A DNA stretch of 64,000 nucleotides from Axinella damicornis (GCA_963931865.1 OZ007518.1:6254570-6318569), one strand, 5' to 3'; counted from the stretch's first letter, positions 22,063-33,431 are shown. Numbers and translations: made by a program. The notes: generated by a model from the sequence alone, not told the origin.

Positions 22063-22215
22063 TATGATATAGGCGCTCCTATTTACTATATCGGACCTCC
22101 TATACGACATAGGAGGGGTCCGATATGATATAGGAGCTCCTATTTACTATATCAGACCTCCTATATGACATAGGAGGTCCGGACGATATAGTAAATAGGA
22201 GCTCCTATATCATAT

Positions 22216-22715
22216 GTGAAGCCCGGCAGTAAAAACCAAAAGTTAATTATGCAATTAATTGTGTTCTAGGTCTGCGTTAATTAGAGATGACATTTAGTTG
22301 TTAGAGTCTGCACTCAGAGGAGGGAGTGCAAGCTTACGGAGATTTGTATTCGTCCGTTACCTCTTCCGGTAGTATTCGTTATGAATTCGGAGTTATGCGA
22401 TTTCCGTGTAACGAAACAGCCATGTCAGACGGCTTCGAGAAGCAGGTTTTGGCACCGACTGTTCCAAGATGTATTCATGCGAGCGACGTGTCCTTTGATA
22501 TATGTGTATCTCAGGTGGTCAAGAGTCTATTTAGCTATCAAGACAGTTGAGACTGCTCCCGTCTTTGTGTGAGAACGCTGTAAAGTCGGGTCTAGCTTGA
22601 AGCGTCTCAAGATGGTCAGATTCAAGCGCCTGTAGTGCAAGAACGCAGGGTGCTATGATGATCGGACCTGAGCATGATGAAAGCCCCATCTCTGTACTTT
22701 CAGAAAATAGCCACA
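22216..22715. other. No gene recognised
   Basis: Two overlapping open frames at 22326-22572 have coding-like composition, but neither matches a family I know and no splice context was resolved. Confidence 0.4.
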
Positions 22716-22723
22716 TCATGGGC

Positions 22724-23219
22724 ATCAGATTTGGAGCTATGAGCCCCCGAAGTCAACCATGTTTCATGAATTTGGTTTGCGTAGGTGAATTCATGCTGCC
22801 ATATCTCGAGAACGCTACATGCTATGGACACGAGACTTGCACCATTGGATACACCGAAGACTGAGATTTATAAAGATGTGTGGAAATATTGTGACAACCC
22901 CATCAGCTTTGGAGCTATGAGCCCCTGAACTCAACCAAGTTTCACAAATTTGGTTTGCATGGGTGAATTCATGCTGCCATATCTCGAGAACGCTACATGC
23001 GATGGACATGAGACTTGCACCACTGGATACAACAAAGACGGAGGTTTATAAAGATGTGTGGAAATATTGTGACAACCCCATCAGCTTTGGAGCTATGAGC
23101 CCCTGAAGTCAACCGTGTTTCATGAATTTGGTTTGCGTGGGTGAATTCATGCTGCCATATCCCAAGAACGCTATATGCTATGGACATGAGACTTGCACCA
23201 CAGGACACAGCAAGTATTA
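22724..23219 (+). repeat. 178-bp satellite, about 2.8 copies
   Basis: The anchor TTGGAGCTATGAGCCCC occurs at 22731, 22909 and 23087, exactly 178 bp apart. Copies share GAATTCATGCTGCCATATC and TTTATAAAGATGTGTGGAAA. A related repeat of 177-bp period is at 30741-31105. Confidence 0.9.
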
Positions 23220-23384
23220 TATTCTGCTATTCAGTGAATCTATGTCAAAAAAAATTCAGGCTAACTCGTCCAGAAACAAAGGTACTTGCTTGCTCACGAC
23301 GTGCTGGCTTTAGAGTCTCCAATCGACTTGCTTGACCTGTTGGTTTGTTGAATGAAGGACGTTCGCCCGGTCATGATCTGAAGT

Positions 23385-26277
23385 TTAGTAGTAGAATGGA
23401 AGCTGTGGGTCTAGTCGCTTATCAAACTGCACGCAAATTTTCCTGCATAACTGTGGTGAGTCAAAAGAACTGCCAAGCAGATCTCTCACCATGCTGAAAA
23501 AACTCTCAACATCATCAGTTGTTGAGGGTCTTGGGTGTTCCACAGGTACCAGGCATTTGGTAGCACGTTCCCTCATCCATTCAGTGCTCTCTATTGTAGT
23601 AAGGAGTGCAGTGGTTGTCTCCCGTGTGAAGCCTCTCACATTGTTGATTGTCCTGTATAAATGCATGGAAAAATTGTAATGCAGTAGCTACATGCAAATG
23701 GTAATCATGAATATACCTATTGACTTCAAGCAGTGAGAAGTCATGGGAACGGTGCCAGGGCATGAGGTCATCAAGGATGTAGTGCAAGAATCGTTTGTTG
23801 AGAGTTGAGCGTTCTTCTTCAGCCAGTCCTCTTTCATCATTTGCACGATGCCATCCAAGAACGGCTTCCACTAGCCTCGAACTGGGTTCGAGGCTAGGCT
23901 TCCACATACTCAGCTTCTGCTTTGTAACCTTCCGAAAATAGCCACTTCAGGAAGTTAGGGTTGAACATCAACTCGGCATCTCTCACTGATTGTTCCTGTC
24001 ACCTCTCAAGATTGGCATGGTCAGCAGGATACTTGAGAGCCTCATGGTAGTGTTCAAGGTTGATGCTGAAATTTCCCTTGTTGGCAATTCTCTGAAGTAT
24101 AAAGTACAAAACTTCAAAACTTGCAAAGGTAGCTATATGATATGTTGCTAGTGCCTTCAGGAGATGGCCATGATCTTCCCGTTCATGAAATTCATCTCCA
24201 GTAATTGGATCTGTTTCAGGAACATATGCATGGGTACAGAAGGGGACACCTTGTCTGGTCCACTCGCAAACGTGATAGGTGTAATCAAGTTTTGCCAGTA
24301 TTGAACGAAGTTCATCCACTGAAGTCTCACTCATTCCTGTATAATATATGAAGTAATAGTTGGTGTAATCATTAGGTTTGTATTCATACCATGTATTCAT
24401 ACTGAGCATATACCAGGAGTCCATGGTTGAGGTGTGTAACCAACAGGAACTGTACTGACTCGAAGCTGATGAACAACCTCGTTCACGGAAGTTTTTACTC
24501 TCAACAGAAGTCCACAGATCTTCTGGAGTACTTCCTGAGTAAAAACTGGATTATGCTTCTTGGCAACTATGCCCCCATCTGCTGTGAAGCCTATAGTGAG
24601 TTTTTGTTTTAGTTTGAGGTATGCAGCTCAATACAACAATATTGATATTAGCTACAACTCACCACCAATTGTCAGTATGCTCTTCATTGTTCCTTCGCCC
24701 ATATGAGCATATCTTTGACGAGCTTTGCTTTTGATTTGCAAGATGGAGACTGGACGCTTTTGCCCATTTGCTCTCAGAGAATTAAATTCTCCATCTGTCA
24801 CAAGACCTGTTACAGAGATCAGTAGAGTTGTATAGGCTGTATAGATACAGTGAGTTACCCTTCTCTTACCTACAGCCTTCATTCCTCTTTCCTTCATTTC
24901 CAGCTTGATCTTGTTAGTGAGAAGGCGAAGCTTGCTATCACTGATACCAGAGTAGGGAAGACACTGGACTGGTATAGCATATGGCTTCTTCAGCCGTCTG
25001 GATTCACTGAGCATGAATACCAAGATGTGTGTTGCAGGAGTTCGTTTCTTCCGGTACAAATCTTTGAAAAATTGCCTCAATCTTGGTCTGACATCTGACA
25101 ACAGCTTTGGAACATTTGCTGATGGTACTGCATTGACCAAGGAGGTCTGTGGTAAGTTAGCTTGTTTGATGGCGTTTGCCGTAGCACTAAGCTGTTGTGC
25201 GATTCTCTGCGCCTCATTGTAGAGGTGACGATGCTCTTCCAGCTCCCATGCTGCCTCAAGAAGCTTCTTGTCGGTGGTAGGCTTCTCAAGCATGCTGTCA
25301 TATGTTTTTTTTGGCTTTTTCAATGCCTAAACAGAGTAATGCATGACATTGTACATTTCACCATGTCAGCTATAGCACATCCACTCTATACTCACCTTGT
25401 ACAATGAAAGATATCACTTGCAGGAGTGCCCCCCTCACATTCTCCAACTGTGTAAGAACAACTTGCACACTCAGGGGCTCAATCTGTCCAAGAGCATCTG
25501 ATTCTTGAAGCACAGATTGATACTCTGAGTATAGAGCCTGAACGTGGCCATCACAAAGATCAACATCACCGCCCCATTTGCCTTTCACTGACTCTGTCAA
25601 ACCAGGGGTTATATCACAACCGTCAGCCTTTATCCACCAGTGTGCATCAGGACTGTTGGTAGCAGCACGATATAAAGCTGCTTTCTGAATGTGGTATAGA
25701 TTTTACAATTTTGTCAGTGACATCCAATTATAGAGATACATGACATTGTATTATGCCAACCTGAATTTGGGCATCTGGCGTGAAATCCATATTCTGGATT
25801 TTGCAACTTATTGTAGACTCTGTGACCCCAGGGATGTTGACATTAGCCTGATTGATAATAATGGATGTCTTAGGGTAACTCATACATAATGCATGTGTGC
25901 AGTGACACTATATAGACCTCTTAGCTACTATACCAACCTGCAATGGGTTGAGCACTCCCAGAGAAGCTACTGTTTTAGTCTGTCCTGTAGGCACAACACT
26001 CCACATTGGACCATGGTGCAGCTTGGACCATTTTGTGCCAAACAGGCAGTACATGCTAGTTTGCCACTGTAGATAGTCACTAGGGCACTTTATCTGCAAG
26101 TACAATTGATATTGTGTTCATAATAATTACAAAGGCAACAGCAGCAGAGGATTTACCATATACCTGGTGAATGTCATCTGCAGTAAAGAAGTTGATGCTG
26201 TGCTCAATCATACCATAAATATTATGGCATTCTGTCCACAGGCATTCGCATGTCACTGCCATCAGGGCGTTCAGTCC
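23385..26277 (-). pseudogene. Nine-exon unrecognised gene, probably transposon-derived, disrupted
   Basis: Exons on minus, all with consistent AG/GT borders: 26277-26164, 26093-25938, 25847-25761, 25684-25396, 25326-24870, 24806-24663, 24589-24414, 24336-23717 and 23652-23385. Joined, they give roughly 700 codons, including TDGEFNSLRANGQKRPVSI, EALKYPADHANLE, NPNFLKWLFSEGYKAEAEYV, LEVNRTINNVRGFTRETTT and the C-terminal PSTTDDVESFFSMVRDLLG...QFDKRLDPQLPFYY. The acidic-aromatic DDVESFFSMVR motif resembles the last catalytic-acid region of some transposases, but I cannot name the family. Two lesions lie in the eighth exon: a TGA at 24001-23999, and a 26-bp element with an 8-bp duplication at 23871-23904 that shifts the frame. 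An upstream start exon was not found. Exon structure is well supported, function is not. Confidence 0.7.
23871..23896. mobile_element. 26-bp TAGCCTCG micro-element inside an exon
   Basis: CTAGCCTCGAACTGGGTTCG followed by AGGCTA, nearly all palindrome. The perfect 8-bp duplication GGCTTCCA is at 23863-23870 and 23897-23904. Removing the 34 bp restores the reading ...EYVEAVLGWHR... of the host exon, which is strong evidence for a real insertion. Confidence 0.85.
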
Positions 26278-26412
26278 CTACCCAGTATATACAGATGAAT
26301 TCAGTAATAACACCTACCACGCCAGGTATGTAACAGTGTTAGGGACAGAACATCATCACATGTAATAACGTATTGCTGCTATCAACGCTGCATTTACATG
26401 TAGATCAGGACA

Positions 26413-26507
26413 AGACAAGTCTATAATTTCCGCCTCCATGCAACAAGACAAATCTATAATTTCCGCCTCCATGCAACAAGACAAATCTATAATTTCCACC
26501 TCCATAT
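26413..26507 (+). repeat. 33-bp tandem repeat, three copies
   Basis: Units start at 26413, 26446 and 26479 (AGACAARTCTATAATTTCCG...). A 175-codon plus ORF from 26438 begins in the repeat and has no recognisable domain, so it is not called. Confidence 0.9.
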
Positions 26508-28464
26508 ACTTTGCAGCTGTCATCAACACTGAATTTGTTTCGTTTCACTTGATTCATTGCCTTTTGTGTACGGTTAATAATTGTGAAAACTGCACCAACA
26601 CAAGGTATCCACTATATGGTGTGTATTATCTACCTGATATCTCTCCAAACGCACCTAGTGTACTTGCAAGGGCTGCAGCGAGAGAACAATTAAAATGTAT
26701 CACCCTATATAATAGTGTATTAGTCCAACATAGTGGCATGTTGCACCTACATCTCCACAGGAAGAAAACATGTGCCAGTGAGGCTGAGTTACAAGGCGTG
26801 CTTAGTTTCAGAGTTTTTCAAGGAAGAGATCAGTGCTTAATAAAGAGTAGCTTGGGACAGGAGTCAAACCTGTGCATATCAGTAAAAGAGCCAGCGCTTA
26901 TAAGCATAGATAATAGAACGTTTACGCTCTATTATCTATGTTATAAGCGAGCTATGCTTAACTGAAGGCTACTGACATTGTCTGTCTCTAAAGGTATAAT
27001 TATTGGTGTTAACCTACTTAACTGTACCTTTGCTTTGTGGTATACTTGACAATACACTTGGTAGTGACTATTGAGTATAGTCTAGCTAGCTCCTGTGTGA
27101 GATTCAAATGGCCTCCAACACTTCAATGCTTATGAAGTCTTGTGTCATCCAAGAGTGCATGCAGCTAGCTACATAATATTATTGTACCGTGGCGTGTAGC
27201 TATAAGTACCACTCAATCATGTATAGCATGTTTGGTAGTGAACAAATGAATAATGTTTGTTGGAAGCAATACGCAGCCCATGCTTGTGCTGGTGAGGACT
27301 GGATGATGAAAAGCTGGACTCTGCAGGGCCCTGGAGCAACAGGCCAGAGAGATGTCGCGACCAGTGACGGCACTACAGTACAAGACTAGTAACAAGAGAG
27401 CAGCTATAGCTACAGATTCCGAAAAAGTAGCTAGTCAGGCGAGCAGGGCCAAGCTGCACGCAGACGAGTCAGCGACGATATTTGTGCGGGGGACAAAGTT
27501 CACACAACGGCTGGGAGGCCAAGGTTGATCACTTGGACTGCGAGAGATCACAGAGTGCAATCGACATTGTATTAGCTACCTTTTTGCTGAATCTGGACTG
27601 CTGTCTACTATACCTGCATGGTATCATTTCTGGCAGTAGCTATACTACTGTGGGCTGTAGTGCGTGTGACTGTTGGATAATAATTTTAGACGTGGGTGTT
27701 CAAACTTCTTGGAATACAGCATTTTTCTCGGAAAAGGGGGGTGTTCGAATTAATAGGGTGTTTGAATTATTAGAGTCACTACAGTACGCTGTTTGTTTAT
27801 TTGTCTTTACATGCATGTTGGGGGAGTATAATATACCTTTTGTGTACCCTGCATGCACCATCCTGCAAAATGTAAAACAAAACCCCGTCTTTAGTGTAGA
27901 GTGCAGAAGGATGGAAGGAGCGGGAAACGACCACGCAAAAGAAATTTCCCACGGGTTAGCTCGCACAGGTACGTCATTATGCGCTCCTGACACTCAGGGC
28001 CTAAGTTATGGGTTACTTGCGTCCAGTGCACCCAACATTGTGTTAGTTGCAAATGCTGTTGGGTTATCACTCAGTAGTGGACATAATTGCCTTGGACCCC
28101 CGCGCGCGCGCGTATACAACCCGCACTGTCACGGTGATCTCACATTTGTCGTTTGTACTACTACAAAATGGATGCGGTTTCTGACTGGAGACGACGATTG
28201 ACAAGGCAAAGAGTGCAGCGACATCGAGGGAAACTGATGAGGCGAGGAGGGAGACTGTCAGAGCGGCTCACGGACCGCATGAGAAAGAAAGAGACTTGGC
28301 AGGCAGAATGAAGTTGACTTTCGCCGTTCACAGAGACTCGCCATCGCTCGTGATTATGTTCTGCAACTGCGCAGGCCAAATTATATGTTTCCGTCTCGGC
28401 CCCTCTGAGTCACCTCATCAAATGTCAAGTAACTGAGTACTCTGGGGATACCCTTGCAGCCCAA
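26508..28464. other. No confident gene
   Basis: The 239-codon open frame at 27482-28201 has cysteine- and leucine-rich composition, no domain and no splice context, and is probably chance. A hairpin lies at 26893-26950, and a CAGGAGC-type end (reverse) at 27968-27984. Positions 28165-28440 may be diverged retrotransposon sequence leading into the next feature. Confidence 0.4.
26893..26950. repeat. Palindromic hairpin, ~26-bp arms
   Basis: GCTTATAAGCATAGATAATA and its complement surround a 4-6 nt loop, with one indel between the arms. Confidence 0.75.
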
Positions 28465-29366
28465 ATGGGTGCAAAGCAAGAAGTCCGCGAGCAAAGGCAG
28501 GATATCTTGAAGTCCTCTGCTGCCACTCTCAAGGTCACCCTGAAGGCTTCACTGAAACACGCCATGGACCTTGCACAGGAGAAGGGTGCGTCAACCTGGA
28601 AAACCTCCCTCCCCCTCGAAGATTATGGATTCTCACTCCATAAGGGCGCATTCAGGGATGCTATGGCCTTGAGGTATGGCTGGCTTCCCTCAAACATCCC
28701 CACCAACTGTGCCTGTGGGACCCACTTCACCGTGGAACATGCACTCTCTTGCCCGAAAGGAGGTTTCCCCTCCATCAGGCACAACGAGGTCTGTGACACT
28801 GTAGGTGGCTGGCTGTCGGAAGTCTGTAACGATGTCTGCATTGAGCCGATGTTACAGCCCGTCACAGGTGAAACCCTCACTGGTGCCTCTGCAATAACTG
28901 AAGATGGCGCCAGATTGGACATTACAGCAAACGGTTTCTGGGGGGGTCACTTTGAACGGGCGTATTTTGACGTGAGAATATTCAACCCTCATGCCCCCTC
29001 AAATCGCCAACAAAGCCTTGTCTCCACCTACAAGAAACACGAGAGAGCAAAGATCAGAGCCTACGAACAACGGGTTCGAGAGGTAGAACATGGTTCGCTT
29101 ACCCCTCTTGTCATGTCCCTCTCTGGTGGATGTGCCAATGCAGCAAACATCACATACAAGCGTCTGGCTACAATGCTATAGCTGAGAAGTGGGAACAACC
29201 TTACTGCAGCACACTAGCGTATATGAGATGTAAGCTGTCGTTCGCCCTCCTGCTGAGATCATCAATTCAGTGCATACGTGGGGCACGCTCCGCAGGTGGT
29301 CGGGCTTTCAAACAAACTCCCTTCCCAACCGACGTGGTTGTGGCAGAAGCAAACATTTCACTATGA
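28465..29366 (+). pseudogene. Retrotransposon C-terminal zinc-knuckle and endonuclease-like domain
   Basis: An open frame of 238 codons (28465-29181) continues, after a frameshift near 29181, with EKWEQPYCSTLAYMRCKLSF...IQCIRGARSAGG to a stop at 29366. Residues 82-96 form a CxC...H...C knuckle (CACGTHFTVEHALSC), followed by GARLDITANGFWGG and FDVRIFNPHAPSNRQ, a pattern I take to be a restriction-like endonuclease core (R150, D152, D169). This layout is that of the C-terminal part of some non-LTR or related retroelement polyproteins common in marine invertebrates. No reverse transcriptase precedes it in frame, so the copy is 5'-truncated and frameshifted. The exact superfamily is not settled. 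Confidence 0.65.
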
Positions 29367-29548
29367 ACATTTTCGTAAAACATGTTTAACTGTTTTCTAA
29401 CTCACTTGCAGCTATATTATATTCATTTCCTGCTCTTCACATTACATTTTTTCACTGCCAAATTATATCAAAGCTTCCCGCGAGGCATCTCTGCGTGGTC
29501 AACCACGTACGCACTACTCTATGTCAAGTAACGAAAGTACCTCTGGAG

Positions 29549-29650
29549 TAGTCTCGGCCCCAGACCCAAACCACCCCAGTGCGGATCGCTTCCAGTATCA
29601 CGCACGGGGATACTAGATGCGATCCGTGCTGGGGTGGGTTTGGAGACTGC
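29549..29650. mobile_element. 102-bp TAGTCTCG micro-element
   Basis: TAGTCTCGGCCCCAGACCCA pairs with GGGTTTGGAGACTG at the other end, with inner arms around CACCCCAG. The perfect 8-bp duplication CTCTGGAG is at 29541-29548 and 29651-29658. Confidence 0.8.
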
Positions 29651-29658
29651 CTCTGGAG

Positions 29659-30740
29659 TTGCTCTACTGCTGCTCCTATCCTACAGCTTACAACTTACTT
29701 CCTCACTGTACGTATATACCTTAGATTTTACTATAATATTATTATATAATTATACCATGTTTCTGTTTTTATGTGTCTTTGGGGTACTACTCATTAGCTA
29801 TATTATGCTATTCCTGCATGTATCCCTTGCTGTTGCATAAATTTTCATAGAAAAAAATTCAGGATATCTAGGGTGCTTTTTATTCCTGATTCTGCAGTGA
29901 CAGCTGAAAAATTGGCCGAAAATGTTGCTGCGCGCTTCACGTGCGCAACAAGCATTTCACCGTTCCCCCTTCGCGTACTCCCAGCAACTAATAGTCTAGG
30001 CCTACACTTGCGCGGTGCTCCTGTGACACACAAATTAACTGGCAGCCAATGGCCCTGCTTCACCAAACACTTTATATTCCCCCCCCCCCCCCAAAATAAT
30101 CTGACACTAAACTTGCGTAGCTACGCCTACCTGACGACGTCACCACTGCACCGCGGCCTTTCTCCTTTGTACTTCACCAACGCAAGGGCTCCGATATCTT
30201 GACGGATTCTCGTCCAGCAGCTAAAACCTCTCCCTCCAAATGAAATGAGAGCGTAGCTACTTGCTATTGCAGATCTATGGAAAAGCTGGAAACGGAACGG
30301 AAAACGGAAACGGAAAACGGAAACGGACAATTGGTAATGAAATTAGCGTGTGAAACAAACTCATGCGCACACCAACACGAAATACACTCCTGGTGTATAC
30401 AGTGTACATACAAGTGTACAAGTACATGCCACGATTAATTATGCAAGAATGCGAGGGGGCGCGGTCAACCCGGAAGTCGCAAGATGGCCATGCGGTTCGA
30501 GGGTGTACTTTTGGGGTGCTCTGTTACTCCGAGTAAGGAACGCGATGGGAAAGTACGGCTGAATATCCAGTCTCTGGGTGGAAGGACGTCGGATTCTGAA
30601 CATTTTGTAATGATATGACTGCCAGGCTGGAAGCAAGAGTGAGTCAAACACGGCACGTTAGCAAGCGCCTCGGAAGGGTGTGTGTTTGGGCGCCTGTAAC
30701 TCCTAAACGCAAGGTGCTATGAACATGCAACTTGCACCAA
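29659..30740. other. No gene recognised; small repeats
   Basis: A 14-nt poly-C run at 30079-30092; a GGAAAC/CGGAAA cluster at 30286-30328; and at 30425-30500 the inverted partner of the 2155-2230 repeat. ORFs here are short and featureless. Confidence 0.5.
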
Positions 30741-31105
30741 ATGAAAGCATGAAGCTTGAAGATTGACACCCCCCTTAGTTTTGGAGCTATGGGGCCTTGA
30801 AGATGGCCGATTTCTATGATCCTGTTTACATGGGCGATTTTGTGCTGCCATAACTCCACAACCGTACCAGCTAAGAGTCTGCCGTAACTTCCAGCATGAA
30901 GAGCAGCCTTTGGAGATTCTAAACATGCACGGATAATGGGTGACATCCCCCTTAGTTTTGGAGCTATGGGGCCTTGCGGTTGGCCGATTTTCTATCATTC
31001 TGTTTACATTGGCGATTTTGTGCTGCCATAACTCCACAACCGTACCAGCTAAGAGTCTGCCGTAACTTCCAGCACGAAGAGCAGCATTTGGAGATTCTAA
31101 ACAGG
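30741..31105 (+). repeat. 177-bp satellite, two copies
   Basis: The anchor CTTAGTTTTGGAGCTATGGG occurs at 30774 and 30951. Both copies share TTTGTGCTGCCATAACTCCA and GAGTCTGCCGTAACTTCCAG. The layout and the TTGGAGCTATG motif resemble the 178-bp satellite at 22724-23219. Confidence 0.9.
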
Positions 31106-31600
31106 CTGCATGATTGGTATGCAGGGTGAGGCTGCATGATTGGTATGGGCCATGCTTGAGGCTGCATGATTGGTATGGGTGAGGCTGCATGTCTCTGGTG
31201 TGCGTGAGGCTGCATGATTGGTATGGGTCATGCTTGAGGCTGCATGATTGGTATGGGCCATGCTTGAGGCTGCATGATTGGTATGGGTGAGGCTGCATGA
31301 CTCTGGTGTGCGTGAGGCTGCATGATTGATGTGGGTTAGGCTGCATGGTTGGTATGGAGAGGCTACATCGTAAGTGTGGGTGGGGCTAGCCTCGTTCCCA
31401 GGCCCCATACGAAAAATCTTCGGATTTTCGGATGGGGCCTGGGAACAAGGCTGTGGGTGGGGCTACCTGGTATGGGAGAGACTGCATGATTGGCATGTGT
31501 GGGGCTGCTTGGTTGGTGCTGCATGCTGGGTGTTGCTTCTACATAGTTAATGTGGGTGAGTCTGCATGGGTGGTGTGGGTGGGACTGCCTAGTTTATGCA
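31106..31600 (+). repeat. Minisatellite of GGCTGCATGATTGGTATGGG units
   Basis: Roughly ten variable units of 22-30 bp, many GAGGCTGCATGATTGGTATG with an optional CCATGCTT spacer, more diverged after 31450. A TAGCCTCG element interrupts it at 31387-31453. The 209-codon minus ORF here is simply the translated repeat. Confidence 0.9.
31387..31453. mobile_element. 67-bp TAGCCTCG micro-element
   Basis: TAGCCTCGTTCCCAGGCCCC and GGGGCCTGGGAACAAGGCTG form a hairpin around an AAAATC/GATTTT core. TGGGTGGGGC lies on both sides, but the host minisatellite makes the duplication length uncertain. Confidence 0.75.
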
Positions 31601-32148
31601 AAGCCCAAAACCTAGTTGAAGATCAGGAGTGGTCATCGATAGTCCTTTATGTCTGCTCTGATAAAACAGCTGGGTGTTTAGTTTTCATATATCACCGACC
31701 GATCAAACACATGAACTTGTGCCTTTGATAGTGCCAGGTACACAATATAGTCCTCAGGTGATTATTGTATCTGCACAACCACCAATTAAGATAGGAATAC
31801 GTATTCACCTTGTGTGTGCACCGGATGTGTAGCTACATACGTGTGGCCTGACCACTTGCTTGTGAGCAACTCCCCCCCCCCCTCCCCCCAGGTATGATTT
31901 GAGACTCAAGCCCTCCTGATGGGAAAGTTGGCACAGGAATGCCGTTCAGGATTAACTGTGCTGTAATTTTCTCTCCTCCAGGACATTCAAAATCAGGATG
32001 GGAACTTGCTTCATAGGAGTCTTTGTGAAGCACTCTGATGGGCAGCCCAATGTCAATGTTTGTGCATGGACAAAGTACCAGCCATCCAGGTAGTGTACAA
32101 TTTAACGCTATGATCTAATAGCTAGTGTATACATGTTATAGTTGTACC
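31601..32148. other. No gene recognised
   Basis: A C-rich tract at 31871-31889. No exon, repeat or RNA feature was identified. Confidence 0.5.
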
Positions 32149-32296
32149 ATGGCTTCCCAGTGGGTATGGGTTTGTACCATCCTTGGGTTAATGATGTACT
32201 TCCTCGGGCTTCGTACTTCTTCGGGCTTTGCCCTCGGAAGTACATCATTAACCCCGGATGGTACAAATGCTGTACCCACTGCGAAGCCATCGTACA
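32149..32296. repeat. 148-bp palindrome, ~60-bp arms
   Basis: CATGGCTTCCCAGTGGGTAT...GTACCATCC...TTAATGATGTACTTCC pairs with GGAAGTACATCATTAA...GGATGGTAC...TGCGAAGCCAT. It is immediately followed by another inverted-repeat element. Confidence 0.75.
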
Positions 32297-32304
32297 GCTG
32301 GCTT

Positions 32305-32590
32305 CAGGAGCCCATAACGAGAAGGAGCGTCCAACTTAGCATTATCACAACAGAATGTGTTCAGTCTAGCATCAGCAACCTAACTGTACCTTTATTTGGA
32401 ACCTCTTTGCGTAACAAGGGCCGGCCTTCCTGTAGTCTAAGTAGGTGTTGGCCCCGCCCACTTGTTCGTGAATAAATTATAACACGTGACCACAGTACAG
32501 ATTACCCACTTGCCGTATATGGTCACGCACAAGTGCGATTGGACCAGACACGTTCCCATAGTTGGACCCTCCTTCTCGTTATGGGCTCCT
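32305..32590. mobile_element. 286-bp CAGGAGC-family element
   Basis: It begins CAGGAGCCCATAACGAGAAG and ends with the complement (CTTCTCGTTATGGGCTCCT). The 8-bp duplication GCTGGCTT is at 32297-32304 and 32591-32598. The termini resemble the 34-bp palindrome at 380-413, so both belong to one family. An 8-bp duplication is usual for hAT-type elements. Confidence 0.75.
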
Positions 32591-32598
32591 GCTGGCTT

Positions 32599-32985
32599 GT
32601 ATCATGATTCCACTAATTAGTCTGGACGATTGCATGGAGATGGCGAATCAGCTGCTGCCAACGTGCAGGATTGCCTTATTATTAGGTATGGCAATTTCAG
32701 AGTCTTTGTTGAAGCGAGCAGAAGCTGCCGTCAAGAACACTGATCCTAGTGTTTTAAAGAAAAGTTGTCCCTTCTCTCTTGGCATGGAAGACTGGTTTAG
32801 TGATACACTGACGATTTTGAAGAACCCTCCAAGAAACCAGCGGAAATCTATGTTGCTGGAAAAGGAGAAGTCTTGGCAGAACAGGTTCGAGATGGTGAAG
32901 AAGCTGCGAAATCTGCAAAGGGTGTTTTACCCAAGAAATATGACCACTGGGTTATCAACACTTTCAAGGCGTGGAGATGCATGAT
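32599..32985 (+). CDS. Unrecognised open frame
   Basis: From within an upstream ATG (32562) the frame runs to 32985. The part outside the transposon end reads LISLDDCMEMANQLLPTCRI..., KNTDPSVLKKSCPFSLGMED..., a lysine-rich KEKSWQNRFEMVKKLRNLQR helix and a stop. Codon composition looks genuine, but no homologue comes to mind. It may be the end of a transposase-like or lineage-specific protein. Confidence 0.3.
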
Positions 32986-33209
32986 GCGAGTGAAATGAGT
33001 GTTGTGAGGAGCTGTGCGGTGAAGATGTTTTAGAATCCTGTAATGCTGAACTGTTGAACAAATTGTTGTCGTTGTTCCTTAATATGGAAGTATGGAAAGT
33101 AGATGGTACACGCTACCCTCCTGCATCGATTCATTTACTATTGTGTGGCCTTCAACGATACATGTGTTGAACAAGTGACTCGCTTGTCAACATTTGTGAC
33201 AAGAACGAT

Positions 33210-33431
33210 GTGTGTTTTCGAGGTCCACAATGGTGGAATGGCCCCCTGTGGCACCCCCGTTGCCTGCTGCACAAGCTCTCTCTATAGTTCTGCTATGATG
33301 CCGCTTGCTAATACTTCTGGGTGTGTTTTCGAGTTCTACGGTGGTGGAATGGCCCCCTGTGGCACCCCCGTTGCCTGCTGCACAAGCTCTCTCTAGTTCT
33401 GCTATGATGCCGCTTGCTAATACTTCTGGGT
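33210..33431 (+). repeat. 111-bp tandem duplication
   Basis: Two copies with the anchor GTGTGTTTTCGAG at 33210 and about 33320. They share GGTGGAATGGCCCCCTGTGG. They encode a repeated GGMAPCGTPVACCTSSL in an open frame (33103-33396) that I do not call a gene. Confidence 0.9.

Larger units (their letters stand above)
20600..22215. repeat. Palindromic GGAGGTC/GACCTCC array complex
   Basis: Clusters at 20700-20784, 21353-21480, 21585-21705 and 22064-22215 are built of GGAGGTCYGATATCATATC and complement units. A 110-bp unit (AATTCCATTATCATTACTGC ... TATAAATAGTATRTTCTA) occurs at 20610-20710 and 21487-21590 in direct orientation. The array is interrupted by two other elements, at 20785-21352 and 21705-22062. 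No coding content. Confidence 0.75.

Noticed and set aside
22724..23219. CRISPR-like array
   Set aside because: Repeats are 178 bp head-to-tail without unique spacers; this is a satellite in a eukaryotic context.
27482..28201. 239-codon open frame on plus
   Set aside because: No domain, no splice context, unusual Cys/Leu composition and overlap with a transposon end at 27968; length alone is not enough.
30717..31408. 209- and 103-codon frames with repeated SCSLTHTNHAAS-like units
   Set aside because: Pure translation of the GGCTGCATGATTGG minisatellite and satellite DNA.
33103..33396. 97-codon frame with repeated GGMAPCGTPVACCTSSL
   Set aside because: The repetition comes from a 111-bp tandem duplication; no evidence that either copy is coding.
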